Assembly (NCBI GenBank): GCA_021323255.1 | Contig: JAJTCL010000088.1 | Location: 1-12,129 of the forward strand | DNA length: 12,129 nt | Direction of reading: 5' to 3' | Origin: Propionibacteriaceae bacterium | Lineage (GTDB): Bacteria > Actinomycetota > Actinomycetes > Propionibacteriales > Propionibacteriaceae | Part shown: positions 6,736 through 12,129 of the stretch, piece by piece | Position numbering within the stretch: the stretch's first letter is position 1 | How the letters are laid out: each line of letters begins with the position of its first letter | Made by a program: the position numbers and the translations under genes | Notes under the pieces: generated by a model | The model's database searches: none | Told to the model about the DNA's origin: nothing | The model's input: only the letters and a program-made list of their open reading frames with translations

Positions 6736-7548
6736 TCAGAAGCCGATGATGTCGTCTTCCTCTTCTTCCAGCTCGTCTCTTCTGGGAGCCGCCTTCGGCC
6801 AGTGGGAGCCGCCGTGGGTGAGGGCGCTGATCAGGTCTCGGTTGAGCCGTGAGATCGTCTCGAAGGGAATCTCCTTAGGACAGACCGCTGTGCATTCACC
6901 GATGTTGGTGCAGCCACCGAACCCTTCCACATCGTGCTGGGCGACCATGCCGACCACCCGGGAGTAGCGTTCCGGCTGGCCTTGCGGCAGCAGGCCAAGA
7001 TGGGTGATCTTGGCGGCAGTGAACAGCATCGCCGAGCCGTTGGGGCAGGCGGCGACGCAGGCGCCGCAGCTGATGCAGGTTGCGGCGTCGAAGGCACGGT
7101 CGGCATCCCGTTTGGGCACCGGCGTGGCGTGGGCATCGGGAGCGGTGCCGGTGGGAGCTGAGATGTAGCCGCCAGCCTGGATGATCCGATCGAATGCGCT
7201 GCGATCTACGACCAGGTCCTTGATCACCGGGAACGGATCGGCCCGCCACGGTTCGACATCGATTACATCGCCGTCGGAGAACGAGCGCATGTGTAGCTGG
7301 CAAGTCGTCGTTTGCTGCGGGCCGTGCGCGACGCCATTGATCACCACACCGCACATGCCGCAGATGCCTTCACGACAGTCGCTGTCGAAGGCAATGGGAT
7401 CCTCGCCCTGGAGCGTCAGTCGCTCGTTCAACACGTCCAGCACCTCGAGGAAGGACATGTGTTCGGAGATGTCGTTGACCTTGTACACGGCCATCTTGCC
7501 CTTGGCGCGCGAGTTCGCCTGGCGCCACACCCGCAGAGTAATGTCCAC
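6736..7548 (-). CDS. sdhB: Succinate dehydrogenase iron-sulfur subunit
   Basis: This 270-residue subunit passes electrons from succinate oxidation to the diheme anchor. The [2Fe-2S] ligands are C58, C63, C66 and C83 (DCREGICGMCG…TTC). The second domain has C158, C161, C164 and C168 (CISCGACVAACP), and C213, C219 and C223 (CTNIGECTAVCPKEIP). It is only distantly like the FrdB in this window: the ferredoxin domain has the DSDCREGICGMCG form of the Bacillus-like class. The start is GTG 7546-7548, with AGGAG 6 nt upstream overlapping the sdhA stop. The tail ends in an acidic run (DELEEEEDDIIGF), longer than in many homologues. The gene is intact although its partner sdhA is broken. Confidence 0.94.
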   Translation of the reverse strand: MDITLRVWRQANSRAKGKMAVYKVNDISEHMSFLEVLDVLNERLTLQGEDPIAFDSDCREGICGMCGVVINGVAHGPQQTTTCQLHMRSFSDGDVIDVEPWRADPFPVIKDLVVDRSAFDRIIQAGGYISAPTGTAPDAHATPVPKRDADRAFDAATCISCGACVAACPNGSAMLFTAAKITHLGLLPQGQPERYSRVVGMVAQHDVEGFGGCTNIGECTAVCPKEIPFETISRLNRDLISALTHGGSHWPKAAPRRDELEEEEDDIIGF

Positions 7549-7557
7549 GACGAACTC

Positions 7558-9445
7558 CTACTTGTAGCTTCGCTGCTTCATCTCGACGTACTCATAAAAC
7601 AGTGGCTCTTTGTGCAGGACCGGCCGCCTGTCGCCGCCGAATTCCCATGCCGACACGTAGGCAAATTCGTCGTCATCACGCAACGCCTCACCGTCGGGGG
7701 TTTGACTCTCCACGCGAAAGTGGCCGCCGCACGACTCTCGTCTGACTAGCGCGTCGATGCACATCAGCTCACCGAGCTCGAAGAAGTCCGCCACTCGCCC
7801 GGCCCGCTCCAACGCTTGGTTGAGCTCCTCGTTGGTGCCCAGCACCCTGACATCGGACCAGAACTCCTTCTTCAGCTCTCGGATCCGGTTCAGTGCCTTG
7901 CGCAGGCCCTCTTCGCTCCGCTCCATCCCGCAGTAGTCCCACATCACGCGCCCGAGCTCCTTGTGGAAGGAATCCACGGTCCGGCTACCGTTCACCGACA
8001 GCAGCTTGTCGATCCTGGCACGGACCGCCTGAACTGCCTCGACCGCGGCGGGATGAGATTCGGCGACCTTGGGAAACGGCCCATCCGCGAGGTAGTCGTT
8101 GATCGTGTTCGGTAGCACGAAGTAACCGTCGGCCAGGCCTTGCATCAAGGCGCTGGCGCCCAGCCGGTTCGCGCCGTGGTCGGAGAAGTTGGCTTCGCCG
8201 GTGACATAAAGCCCGGGAATGCTGGCTTGCAGGTCGTAGTCGACCCACAGTCCGCCCATGGTGTAGTGCACGGCCGGGTAGATCCGCATAGGTGTCTGGT
8301 ACGGGTCCTCGCCGGTGATCTGGGCGTACATGCTGAACAGGTTGCCGTACTTGGCTTCCACAGCCGGCCGACCGAGGCGCGCTATCGCGTCAGCGAAGTC
8401 CAGGTAAACGCCTAGCCCACCAGGTCCGACACCGCGCCCTTCGTCGCAGACGTTCTTTGCAGCTCGGGAGGCGATATCACGCGGCACCAGATTGCCAAAG
8501 GAGGGATAGATCCGCTCCAGGTAATAGTCGCGATCTTGCTCAGGAATCTTCCGGGGGTCGCGCTTGTCCTCCCCACTCTTGGGCACCCAGATCCTGCCGT
8601 CGTTGCGCAGGGACTCGCTCATCAGGGTCAACTTGGACTGGTGTTCACCGCTCACCGGGATGCAGGTCGGGTGGATCTGGGTGAAGCAAGGGTTCGCGAA
8701 GTACGCGCCCTTGCGATGCGCTCGCCAGGTGGCTGTCACGTTGCAGCCCACGGCGTTGGTGGACAGGTAGAAGACATTTCCGTAGCCACCGGTGGCCAGC
8801 ACGACCGCATCGGCGAAGTGAGTCTCGATTCCCCCGGTCACCATGTCGCGGATGACGACGCCGCGGGCTCTGCCGTCGACCACGATCAGCTCGAGCATTT
8901 CGTGCCGGGTGTGCATCGCGACCGTTTCTGCAGCGATCTGGCGTTCCAGTGCCTGGTATGCCCCGATCAGCAGCTGCTGTCCCGTTTGGCCGCGTGCGTA
9001 GAAGGTGCGCGAGACCTGCACGCCGCCGAAAGACCGGTTATCCAGCAGACCGCCGTATTCGCGTGCGAACGGCACCCCTTGGGCGACGCACTGATCGATG
9101 ATCTCAACGCTCACCTCCGCCAGCCGGTAGACATTGGACTCCCGGGCCCGGAAGTCTCCGCCCTTGACGGTGTCGTAGAACAGCCGGTAGACCGAGTCCC
9201 CGTCGTTGCGGTAGTTCTTGGCCCGCCTCGCCAAGGGTCGCTGCCGCGGAAGCTCCAGCCAGTCCGGACCCTACGATGATGACACTCAGCTTGCGACGGT
9301 TTGCTGGATTAACCAGCCTGGCACCGAAGCGGCGCTCCTCCCACCGCCTCTCAATGGGCACCTGAGGCGCCTTGGCATCAGCGATATCAGGGCCCTCGAT
9401 GTAAAACGAGTTGGCATCGAGCGAGTCGGGCATTGAGTTGGTCAC
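7558..9445 (-). pseudogene. sdhA: Succinate dehydrogenase flavoprotein subunit, broken by an internal deletion and frameshift
   Basis: The family protein would oxidise succinate to fumarate. The reading begins at GTG 9443-9445, with GAGGAGG 5 nt upstream, and codes 75 residues up to the FAD fold (VIIVGSGLAGASAAATLGEAG). At 9221/9220 the sequence jumps to AKNYRNDGDSVYRLFYDTVK in another frame, which then runs 553 residues to the stop at 7558. Intact relatives have about 27 residues between these points, including the histidine that binds FAD covalently (SPRRAHSIAAQGGINA-like). The missing DNA must be 3n+2 nt, most simply about 80. The first frame stops at 9104 after about 112 codons. The rest is well preserved: HPTCIPVSGE, the capping domain, GANRLGASALMQG, and the C-terminal RRESCGGHFR. 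This is either a recent pseudogene or an assembly fault. Confidence 0.85.
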
Positions 9446-9478
9446 CGGCACCTCCTCAGGCTCGGAATGCAATCGCCA

Positions 9479-10189
9479 TTAGTCCACGAATCCGAACAGA
9501 ATGGCGAAGGGCGGAAGTAGGAAGCCAACCGTGAGCACCCCTGCCACCGCGTACGCTCCGATGTTCAGGCGTTGTCGCGCAAGTGTCGAGGTGTTGGCTC
9601 CAAGTGTTGTCAGGGCGCTCCACACGCCGTGCCGGACATGGAAGCCGACCGCGATCACCGCGATCGTGTACGCCAGGACCACCGACCAGATCTGGAAACC
9701 GTTGACCACCCGCTCGTAAGGTTCCGCGGCCGCGCCGCCCGGGTGGATGATGTTCCAGGTCAGGTGCAGGAGGTGGTAGATCACGAAGAGCAGGATGACG
9801 AGCCCGCCCCAGCGCAAGGTGTAGGAGGCGTAGGTCCGTTGCACCCCGGTCCGGGTCTTGTTGCTGTAGTACCGCCTTGTCCCACCGCGCGCGTTGTGGG
9901 CCCGCGACCACAGGTTGAATGCTGCGTACATGTGGGCCAGAACGCTGACGATCAGAACGGCTCTGAGGATCCAGAGCGCACCCGTGCGCGGAAGAAGCGG
10001 CTCACCGAGGACTCGCAGGTGGTGGGCGTAGGCGTTGAAGGCCTCCGGCCCGGCGAAAATCTTCAGGTTGCCGTACATGTGGGCCAGTAGGTAGCCGATC
10101 AAGATGAGACCAGTGACGGCCATCAGTGCCTTGAGCGCAACGGTTGACCTGGTCGCCTGCTGGGCGGGCGTCAACGAAGTTGTTGCCAC
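9479..10189 (-). CDS. sdhC: Succinate dehydrogenase cytochrome b556-type anchor (diheme)
   Basis: This 236-residue membrane protein anchors SdhAB and passes electrons to menaquinone. Five hydrophobic helices are visible (about 20-38, 72-95, 126-148, 168-188 and 208-232). Histidines near helix ends fit the four axial haem ligands of Bacillus-type SdhC: H37 (LAHMYGNLK), H86 (LAHMYAAF), H139 (IYHLLHL) and H184 (FHVRHG). The start is GTG 10187-10189; an in-frame stop lies 9 nt upstream, so no longer start exists. No ribosome-binding site lies at normal distance (GGAG is about 16 nt away), and a -10-like box lies 8 nt upstream, so a leaderless message is likely. sdhA begins 33 nt downstream. Confidence 0.94.
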   Translation of the reverse strand: MATTSLTPAQQATRSTVALKALMAVTGLILIGYLLAHMYGNLKIFAGPEAFNAYAHHLRVLGEPLLPRTGALWILRAVLIVSVLAHMYAAFNLWSRAHNARGGTRRYYSNKTRTGVQRTYASYTLRWGGLVILLFVIYHLLHLTWNIIHPGGAAAEPYERVVNGFQIWSVVLAYTIAVIAVGFHVRHGVWSALTTLGANTSTLARQRLNIGAYAVAGVLTVGFLLPPFAILFGFVD

Positions 10190-10226
10190 ACAGCCACATT
10201 AGAACTCCGGCCGCCCTGACTGCGAA
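10190..10226 (-). promoter_or_regulatory. Candidate sdhC promoter, leaderless type
   Basis: On the minus strand TTCGCA (10221-10226), 17 nt, then TCTAAT (10198-10203) resembles a vegetative promoter; TCTAAT matches five of six consensus -10 bases. The sdhC GTG begins 8 nt after the -10, so transcription could start at or within a base or two of the start codon. Leaderless messages are common in actinobacteria. The absence of a properly spaced ribosome-binding site agrees with this. Confidence 0.5.
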
Positions 10227-10245
10227 TAGAGGCCACCGTGCTCAC

Positions 10246-10260
10246 TGGTGTTTTTCACCA
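10246..10260. promoter_or_regulatory. Inverted repeat upstream of the sdhC promoter
   Basis: TGGTG-TTTTT-CACCA is a perfect 5-bp inverted repeat with an A/T spacer, centred about 60 nt upstream of the likely sdhC transcription start. The position suits an activator or operator site. The spacing does not fit the GlxR/CRP consensus (TGTGA-N6-TCACA), so the regulator is unknown. The short arms leave real room for chance. Confidence 0.3.
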
Positions 10261-10265
10261 CAACT

Positions 10266-10378
10266 TGTTTTGAGCCTGCTGCTCGCGCATCGCGCGCTTT
10301 CGATCCACCTACTTCGTCGTCGCTCGCAGAGGAAAGAACGCCTCTGCTCCCTCCTCCTCAGCACGGCGGGCGCGCGAT
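10266..10378 (-). repeat. Dispersed degenerate repeat, copy A
   Basis: This stretch aligns along its length with 11760-11875. Two exact anchors hold the alignment: TCGTCGTCGCTCGC (10314-10327 against 11811-11824) and CTCCTCCTCAGCACGGCGG (10351-10369 against 11847-11865). They are spaced 37 and 36 nt apart. Read on the minus strand in the matching frame, copy A gives RARRAEEEGAEAFF and then meets a stop, whereas copy B stays open. Copy A also holds a 7-bp stem (GCAGAGG at 10326-10332 with CCTCTGC at 10341-10347) that B lacks. The outer limits are approximate. Confidence 0.65.
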
Positions 10379-10425
10379 TGTCGACGCTGCCAGCACTCGG
10401 AGCAAATCTGGTTGCGGAATTCGGT

Positions 10426-10460
10426 CCTCCCGCTTGGAGCGTCCTACAGCCAGCGGGAGG
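10426..10460 (-). terminator. Probable terminator of the rimM-trmD operon
   Basis: CCTCCCGCT (10426-10434) and AGCGGGAGG (10452-10460) form a perfect 9-bp GC-rich stem with a 17-nt loop, 44 nt downstream of the trmD stop. No T-run follows on the minus strand, so termination strength is uncertain. The position between the trmD end and the separately transcribed sdhC supports the call. Confidence 0.5.
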
Positions 10461-10504
10461 CAGCCTCAGGGCCGGTGGGACCAACCAGCCGGTTCGTCCC
10501 TATC

Positions 10505-11224
10505 TCAGCCCAGCCTTTCCTCCCGCTCAGGCTTCGACAGCAGGTCTGGCCGTCGCAGTCGCGTTCTTGCTAATGCCTGGTCGCGGCGCCATGCCGCGAC
10601 CTTCTCGTGGTGGCCGCTCAGCAGAACATCGGGGACAGCCAGACCGCGCCAGCTGGGCGGCTTGGTATAGACCGGCCCCTCCAGCAGGCCTTCGTTCTGG
10701 GCGCCATGCGACTCTTCGATCAGTGACTCCGGATTGCCGAGCACTCCGGGCAATAGCCGCACCACCGTCTCGATCACCACCATGGCCGCTACCTCTCCAC
10801 CACTCAGCACGTAGTCACCAATGCTCAGCTCGTCGACTCTCATCCGCCGCGCCGCATCCTCGACGACGCGGGCGTCGATGCCCTCATAGCGGCCGCAGGC
10901 AAAGATCAGGTGCTGCTCCCCTGCAAGCTCGTGCGCGAGCGACTGGGTGAAAGTCTGGCCGGATGGTGAAAGCAGGAGCAATCGCGAGTCAGCTTTCCCA
11001 GCCGTTAGGGCATCCAGAGCCAGTCCCCAAGGTTCCGGGCGCATCACCATGCCTGCGCCGCCACCGTAGGGTGTGTCGTCGACGGTCCGGTGCCGATCGC
11101 TGGTCCAGTCGCGAAGATCATGAACCTCAAGGTCCACAAGGCCCTTCTCGATTGCCTTTCCGACCAGCGAAAGGCGCAGCGGCTGAAAGTAGTCGACGAA
11201 GATGGAAACAACATCAATTCTCAT
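10505..11224 (-). CDS. trmD: tRNA (guanine-37-N1)-methyltransferase
   Basis: This 239-residue SPOUT enzyme methylates G37 next to the anticodon, using S-adenosylmethionine, and prevents +1 frameshifting. The start MRIDVVSIFVDYF is typical. The trefoil-knot boxes are LSPSGQ (85-90), ACGRYEGIDARV (109-120) and SIGDYVLSGGE (134-144). The flexible linker and C-terminal domain follow (EGPVYTKPPSWRG, VLLSGHH). Where E. coli and mycobacterial TrmD have the catalytic Asp of E-D-S, this protein has EESH (E171). The ATG at 11222-11224 overlaps the rimM stop by 11 nt. The frame is open further upstream, but that part runs through rimM and is not TrmD-like. Confidence 0.96.
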   Translation of the reverse strand: MRIDVVSIFVDYFQPLRLSLVGKAIEKGLVDLEVHDLRDWTSDRHRTVDDTPYGGGAGMVMRPEPWGLALDALTAGKADSRLLLLSPSGQTFTQSLAHELAGEQHLIFACGRYEGIDARVVEDAARRMRVDELSIGDYVLSGGEVAAMVVIETVVRLLPGVLGNPESLIEESHGAQNEGLLEGPVYTKPPSWRGLAVPDVLLSGHHEKVAAWRRDQALARTRLRRPDLLSKPEREERLG

Positions 11225-11247
11225 CGACGTCGTCTCGATCTTCATCA
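11194..11247 (-). promoter_or_regulatory. Long RNA hairpin presenting the trmD start codon
   Basis: In the minus-strand transcript the 25 nt at 11247-11223 can pair with the 25 nt at 11218-11194 around a four-base GAGA loop (a GNRA tetraloop). By eye, 24 of 25 positions pair, 18 as Watson–Crick and 6 as G·U, with one C·C mismatch. The trmD ATG lies at the tip, its AU closing the stem and its G first in the loop. The rimM stop lies in the 3' arm. Such a structure could gate trmD initiation or make it depend on ribosomes finishing rimM. The structure is seen; the role is inferred. Confidence 0.55.
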
Positions 11248-11765
11248 GCGTCGCCTCTATCGTCGAGCAGGCCGGGGACATCGACGACGGTGAGGCGGCC
11301 AGCCTCAAGATCGACATCGGGCACCAGTGCGGCCACGAACGGCACCAGCCGAGGGCCGGCGGCCGTCTGGATCTCCAGAACGTCTTGCGCTGGCAAGTGC
11401 AGCACGGAACGTACGCTGCCGACCTCAGCGCCGTCAAGTGTGGTGGCCCGCAGGCCGATCAGCTGTCGGTCGTAGTACGTTCCCGGCTCCGCGGGCCGCT
11501 CGTCGGCCTCCACTTCGGCCGTCAGAAGCGTGCCGCGTACGGCCTCGGCTTCAGCCCGGTCGGTCAACTCGGCAAACCTGACCAGCAGCCGGCCAGAGTG
11601 ATCACGGACCGAGCGCACCGTGAAGTGCCGCGTAGCGCCTTCCTCCCCAAGTACCTGACCAGGGGCGAAGCGCCGCTCCGGCTCATCAGTGCGGACCTCT
11701 ACCGCAACCTCGCCCTGTACGCCGTGAGGCCGTCCGATGACACCCACGATGGCGTCGGTGTTCAA
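11214..11765 (-). CDS. rimM: Ribosome maturation factor RimM
   Basis: This protein of about 183 residues binds S19 and helps mature the 30S head. The N-terminal barrel is seen in AIVGVIGRPHGVQGEVAVEV, and the PRC-barrel half in YYDRQLIGLRATTLDGAEVG, DVLEIQ and LVPFVAALVPDVD. It ends in an acidic tail (DDRGDADEDRDDVDEN). The start is set at TTG 11763-11765, with GGAG 7 nt upstream, giving a normal family N-terminus. Both the TTG and its GGAG lie within a repeated sequence. The frame stays open to GTG 11868-11870, which would add about 35 arginine- and glutamate-rich residues coded by the repeat, so the true start needs proof. It overlaps trmD by 11 nt. Confidence 0.9.
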   Translation of the reverse strand: MNTDAIVGVIGRPHGVQGEVAVEVRTDEPERRFAPGQVLGEEGATRHFTVRSVRDHSGRLLVRFAELTDRAEAEAVRGTLLTAEVEADERPAEPGTYYDRQLIGLRATTLDGAEVGSVRSVLHLPAQDVLEIQTAAGPRLVPFVAALVPDVDLEAGRLTVVDVPGLLDDRGDADEDRDDVDEN

Positions 11766-11782
11766 TTGCTCGCTCCGCTCGC
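11756..11782. repeat. 27-bp direct repeat, copy 1 (over the rimM start)
   Basis: This 27-bp sequence is repeated exactly at 11875-11901, 119 bp away. Its core on the plus strand is TTCAATTGCTCGCTCC, followed by GCTCGC. On the minus strand it supplies GGAG, 7 nt and TTG, the likely initiation signals of rimM. Neighbouring bases differ, so the limits are clear. Confidence 0.85.
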
Positions 11783-11876
11783 TGCGGATCGCGCTCGGAA
11801 TCCGCCTATCTCGTCGTCGCTCGCCGACCAACAACGCGTCCGCTCGCTCCTCCTCAGCACGGCGGCGCACAATCCG
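11756..11876 (-). repeat. Dispersed degenerate repeat, copy B, upstream of rimM
   Basis: This is homologous to 10266-10378 (see the exact anchors there). It fills most of the 180 nt between the KH gene and rimM and is bracketed by the 27-bp direct repeats. On the minus strand it is open in the rimM frame, coding AEEERADALLVGERRR and then IPSAIRSERSEQ. The base pattern is rich in GCTCGCTCCGCTCGC-like runs, typical of short non-coding repeat families in GC-rich genomes. No transposase or target-site signature is seen. Confidence 0.65.
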
Positions 11877-11901
11877 GTGTTCAATTGCTCGCTCCGCTCG
11901 C
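11875..11901. repeat. 27-bp direct repeat, copy 2
   Basis: This is an exact copy of 11756-11782, lying 45 nt after the KH-gene stop on the minus strand. It likewise carries GGAG-N7-TTG on the minus strand. From that TTG (11882-11884) a frame of about 40 codons runs to a TGA overlapping the rimM TTG. It resembles no protein and is probably a by-product of the duplication. Confidence 0.85.
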
Positions 11902-11945
11902 CGCTCAACGCCTGCTCTCGCTACCTTGATCGGTTTGGCGGTTGC

Positions 11946-12129
11946 TTAGCGGCGCCGGTTACCCGGCCCGCGCCGCGCCAGCCGATCAACATCAACGAAG
12001 TCGACACGGACGTCCTGGTCGCCCGCCAATGCGCCGATCACCGTGCGTAACGCAGTTGCCGTACGGCCGGAGCGGCCGATGACCTTGCCAACGTCGTCCG
12101 GATTCACCCGAACTTCCAGCATCCGCCCG
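11946..12129 (-). CDS. khpA: KH-domain RNA-binding protein (5' end cut by window edge)
   Basis: The last 60 or so codons of a small RNA-binding protein lie between rpsP and rimM in the usual order. The visible part contains the KH core MLEVRVNPDDVGKVIGRSGR followed by TATALRTVIGALAG, including the G-x-x-G loop (GRSG). It then ends VRVDFVDVDRLARRGPGNRRR, where the basic tail is expected. KhpA proteins are usually about 80 residues, so some 20 residues lie outside the window. In other bacteria KhpA works with KhpB in RNA binding and cell-size control. The stop is TAA at 11946-11948, followed by an unusually long 180 nt spacer before rimM. Confidence 0.92.
   Translation of the reverse strand, partial: GRMLEVRVNPDDVGKVIGRSGRTATALRTVIGALAGDQDVRVDFVDVDRLARRGPGNRRR

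Larger units (their letters stand above)
10190..10504. other. Intergenic region between trmD and sdhC
   Basis: No gene is supported in these 315 nt. From the trmD side they hold a probable trmD terminator hairpin (10426-10460), a degenerate dispersed repeat (about 10266-10378), a 15-bp inverted repeat (10246-10260) and the sdhC promoter (10198-10226). A minus-strand frame is open from 10484 to 10242, but it runs through the hairpin and the repeat and looks like no known protein. Confidence 0.6.

Noticed and set aside
7558..9234. A TTG-started 558-residue SdhA open frame taken as a complete gene.
   Set aside because: It begins in the middle of the family sequence, lacks the FAD dinucleotide fold and the flavin histidine, and the missing N-terminus is present upstream in another frame.
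10246..10260. The inverted repeat read as an intrinsic terminator (stem with T-run).
   Set aside because: The T-run is the loop, not a tail; the stem is only 5 bp, and the position upstream of the sdhC promoter fits an operator better.
10242..10484. Minus-strand open frame in the trmD–sdhC gap.
   Set aside because: It runs through the terminator hairpin and the repeat, has an arginine-rich composition typical of frame shadows, and matches no family.
11225..11437. Upstream extension of trmD.
   Set aside because: It overlaps rimM throughout and does not look like TrmD; the usual MRIDVVSIF start is at 11224.
11756..11901. CRISPR-like repeat-spacer-repeat.
   Set aside because: There are only two units, the 92-bp interval is far longer than a spacer and is itself a dispersed repeat, and there are no cas genes.
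11202..12050. Long plus-strand open frame opposite rimM and the KH gene.
   Set aside because: It is the antisense shadow of GC-rich coding DNA; its start resembles TrmD (IDVVSIF) only because of the inverted repeat at 11194-11247.

Overview
The window looks like chromosomal DNA from a high-GC actinobacterium. The evidence is the gene order KH protein–rimM–trmD … rplS–lepB–lepB–rnhB–DUF2469, the many GTG and TTG starts, and succinate dehydrogenase and fumarate reductase proteins of actinobacterial type. A propionibacterium-like or nocardioid lineage is plausible, because fumarate reductase sits beside a diheme succinate dehydrogenase. That placement is inference; no search was run.

Layout, left to right. 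Bases 1-3059 (all minus strand) hold rplS, two tandem type I signal peptidases, rnhB and the start of a DUF2469 gene, packed with 3-11 nt overlaps and one 16 nt gap. Bases 3060-3392 are a divergent control region with inverted repeats. Bases 3393-6698 (plus strand) hold frdABCD, a four-subunit quinol:fumarate reductase with short or overlapping junctions. A 37 nt convergent spacer with a hairpin separates it from sdhCAB on the minus strand (6736-10189), a Bacillus-like succinate dehydrogenase with a five-helix diheme anchor. Bases 10190-10504 hold the sdhC promoter, a degenerate repeat and a probable trmD terminator. Bases 10505-12129 (minus) hold trmD, rimM and the end of a KH-domain gene.

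The two respiratory operons therefore sit inside a translation/RNA-processing cluster, between trmD and rplS, which are adjacent in many bacteria. Both complexes act on the succinate/fumarate couple and exchange electrons with the quinone pool: Frd favours fumarate reduction with low-potential quinol, Sdh favours succinate oxidation.

The most striking observation is that sdhA is broken. Its N-terminal FAD dinucleotide fold and the rest of the protein lie in different frames. About 80 nt that should encode the covalent-FAD histidine motif are absent, while sdhB and sdhC are intact. Other points of interest are a near-continuous 25-bp RNA stem with a GAGA loop that presents the trmD start codon, a dispersed repeat that appears to have rebuilt the 5' end of rimM, a repeat-bearing insertion in FrdC, and inverted repeats upstream of frdA, rplS and sdhC. 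I found no CRISPR array, transposase, tRNA or rRNA, and nothing that looks like a new multi-gene system.
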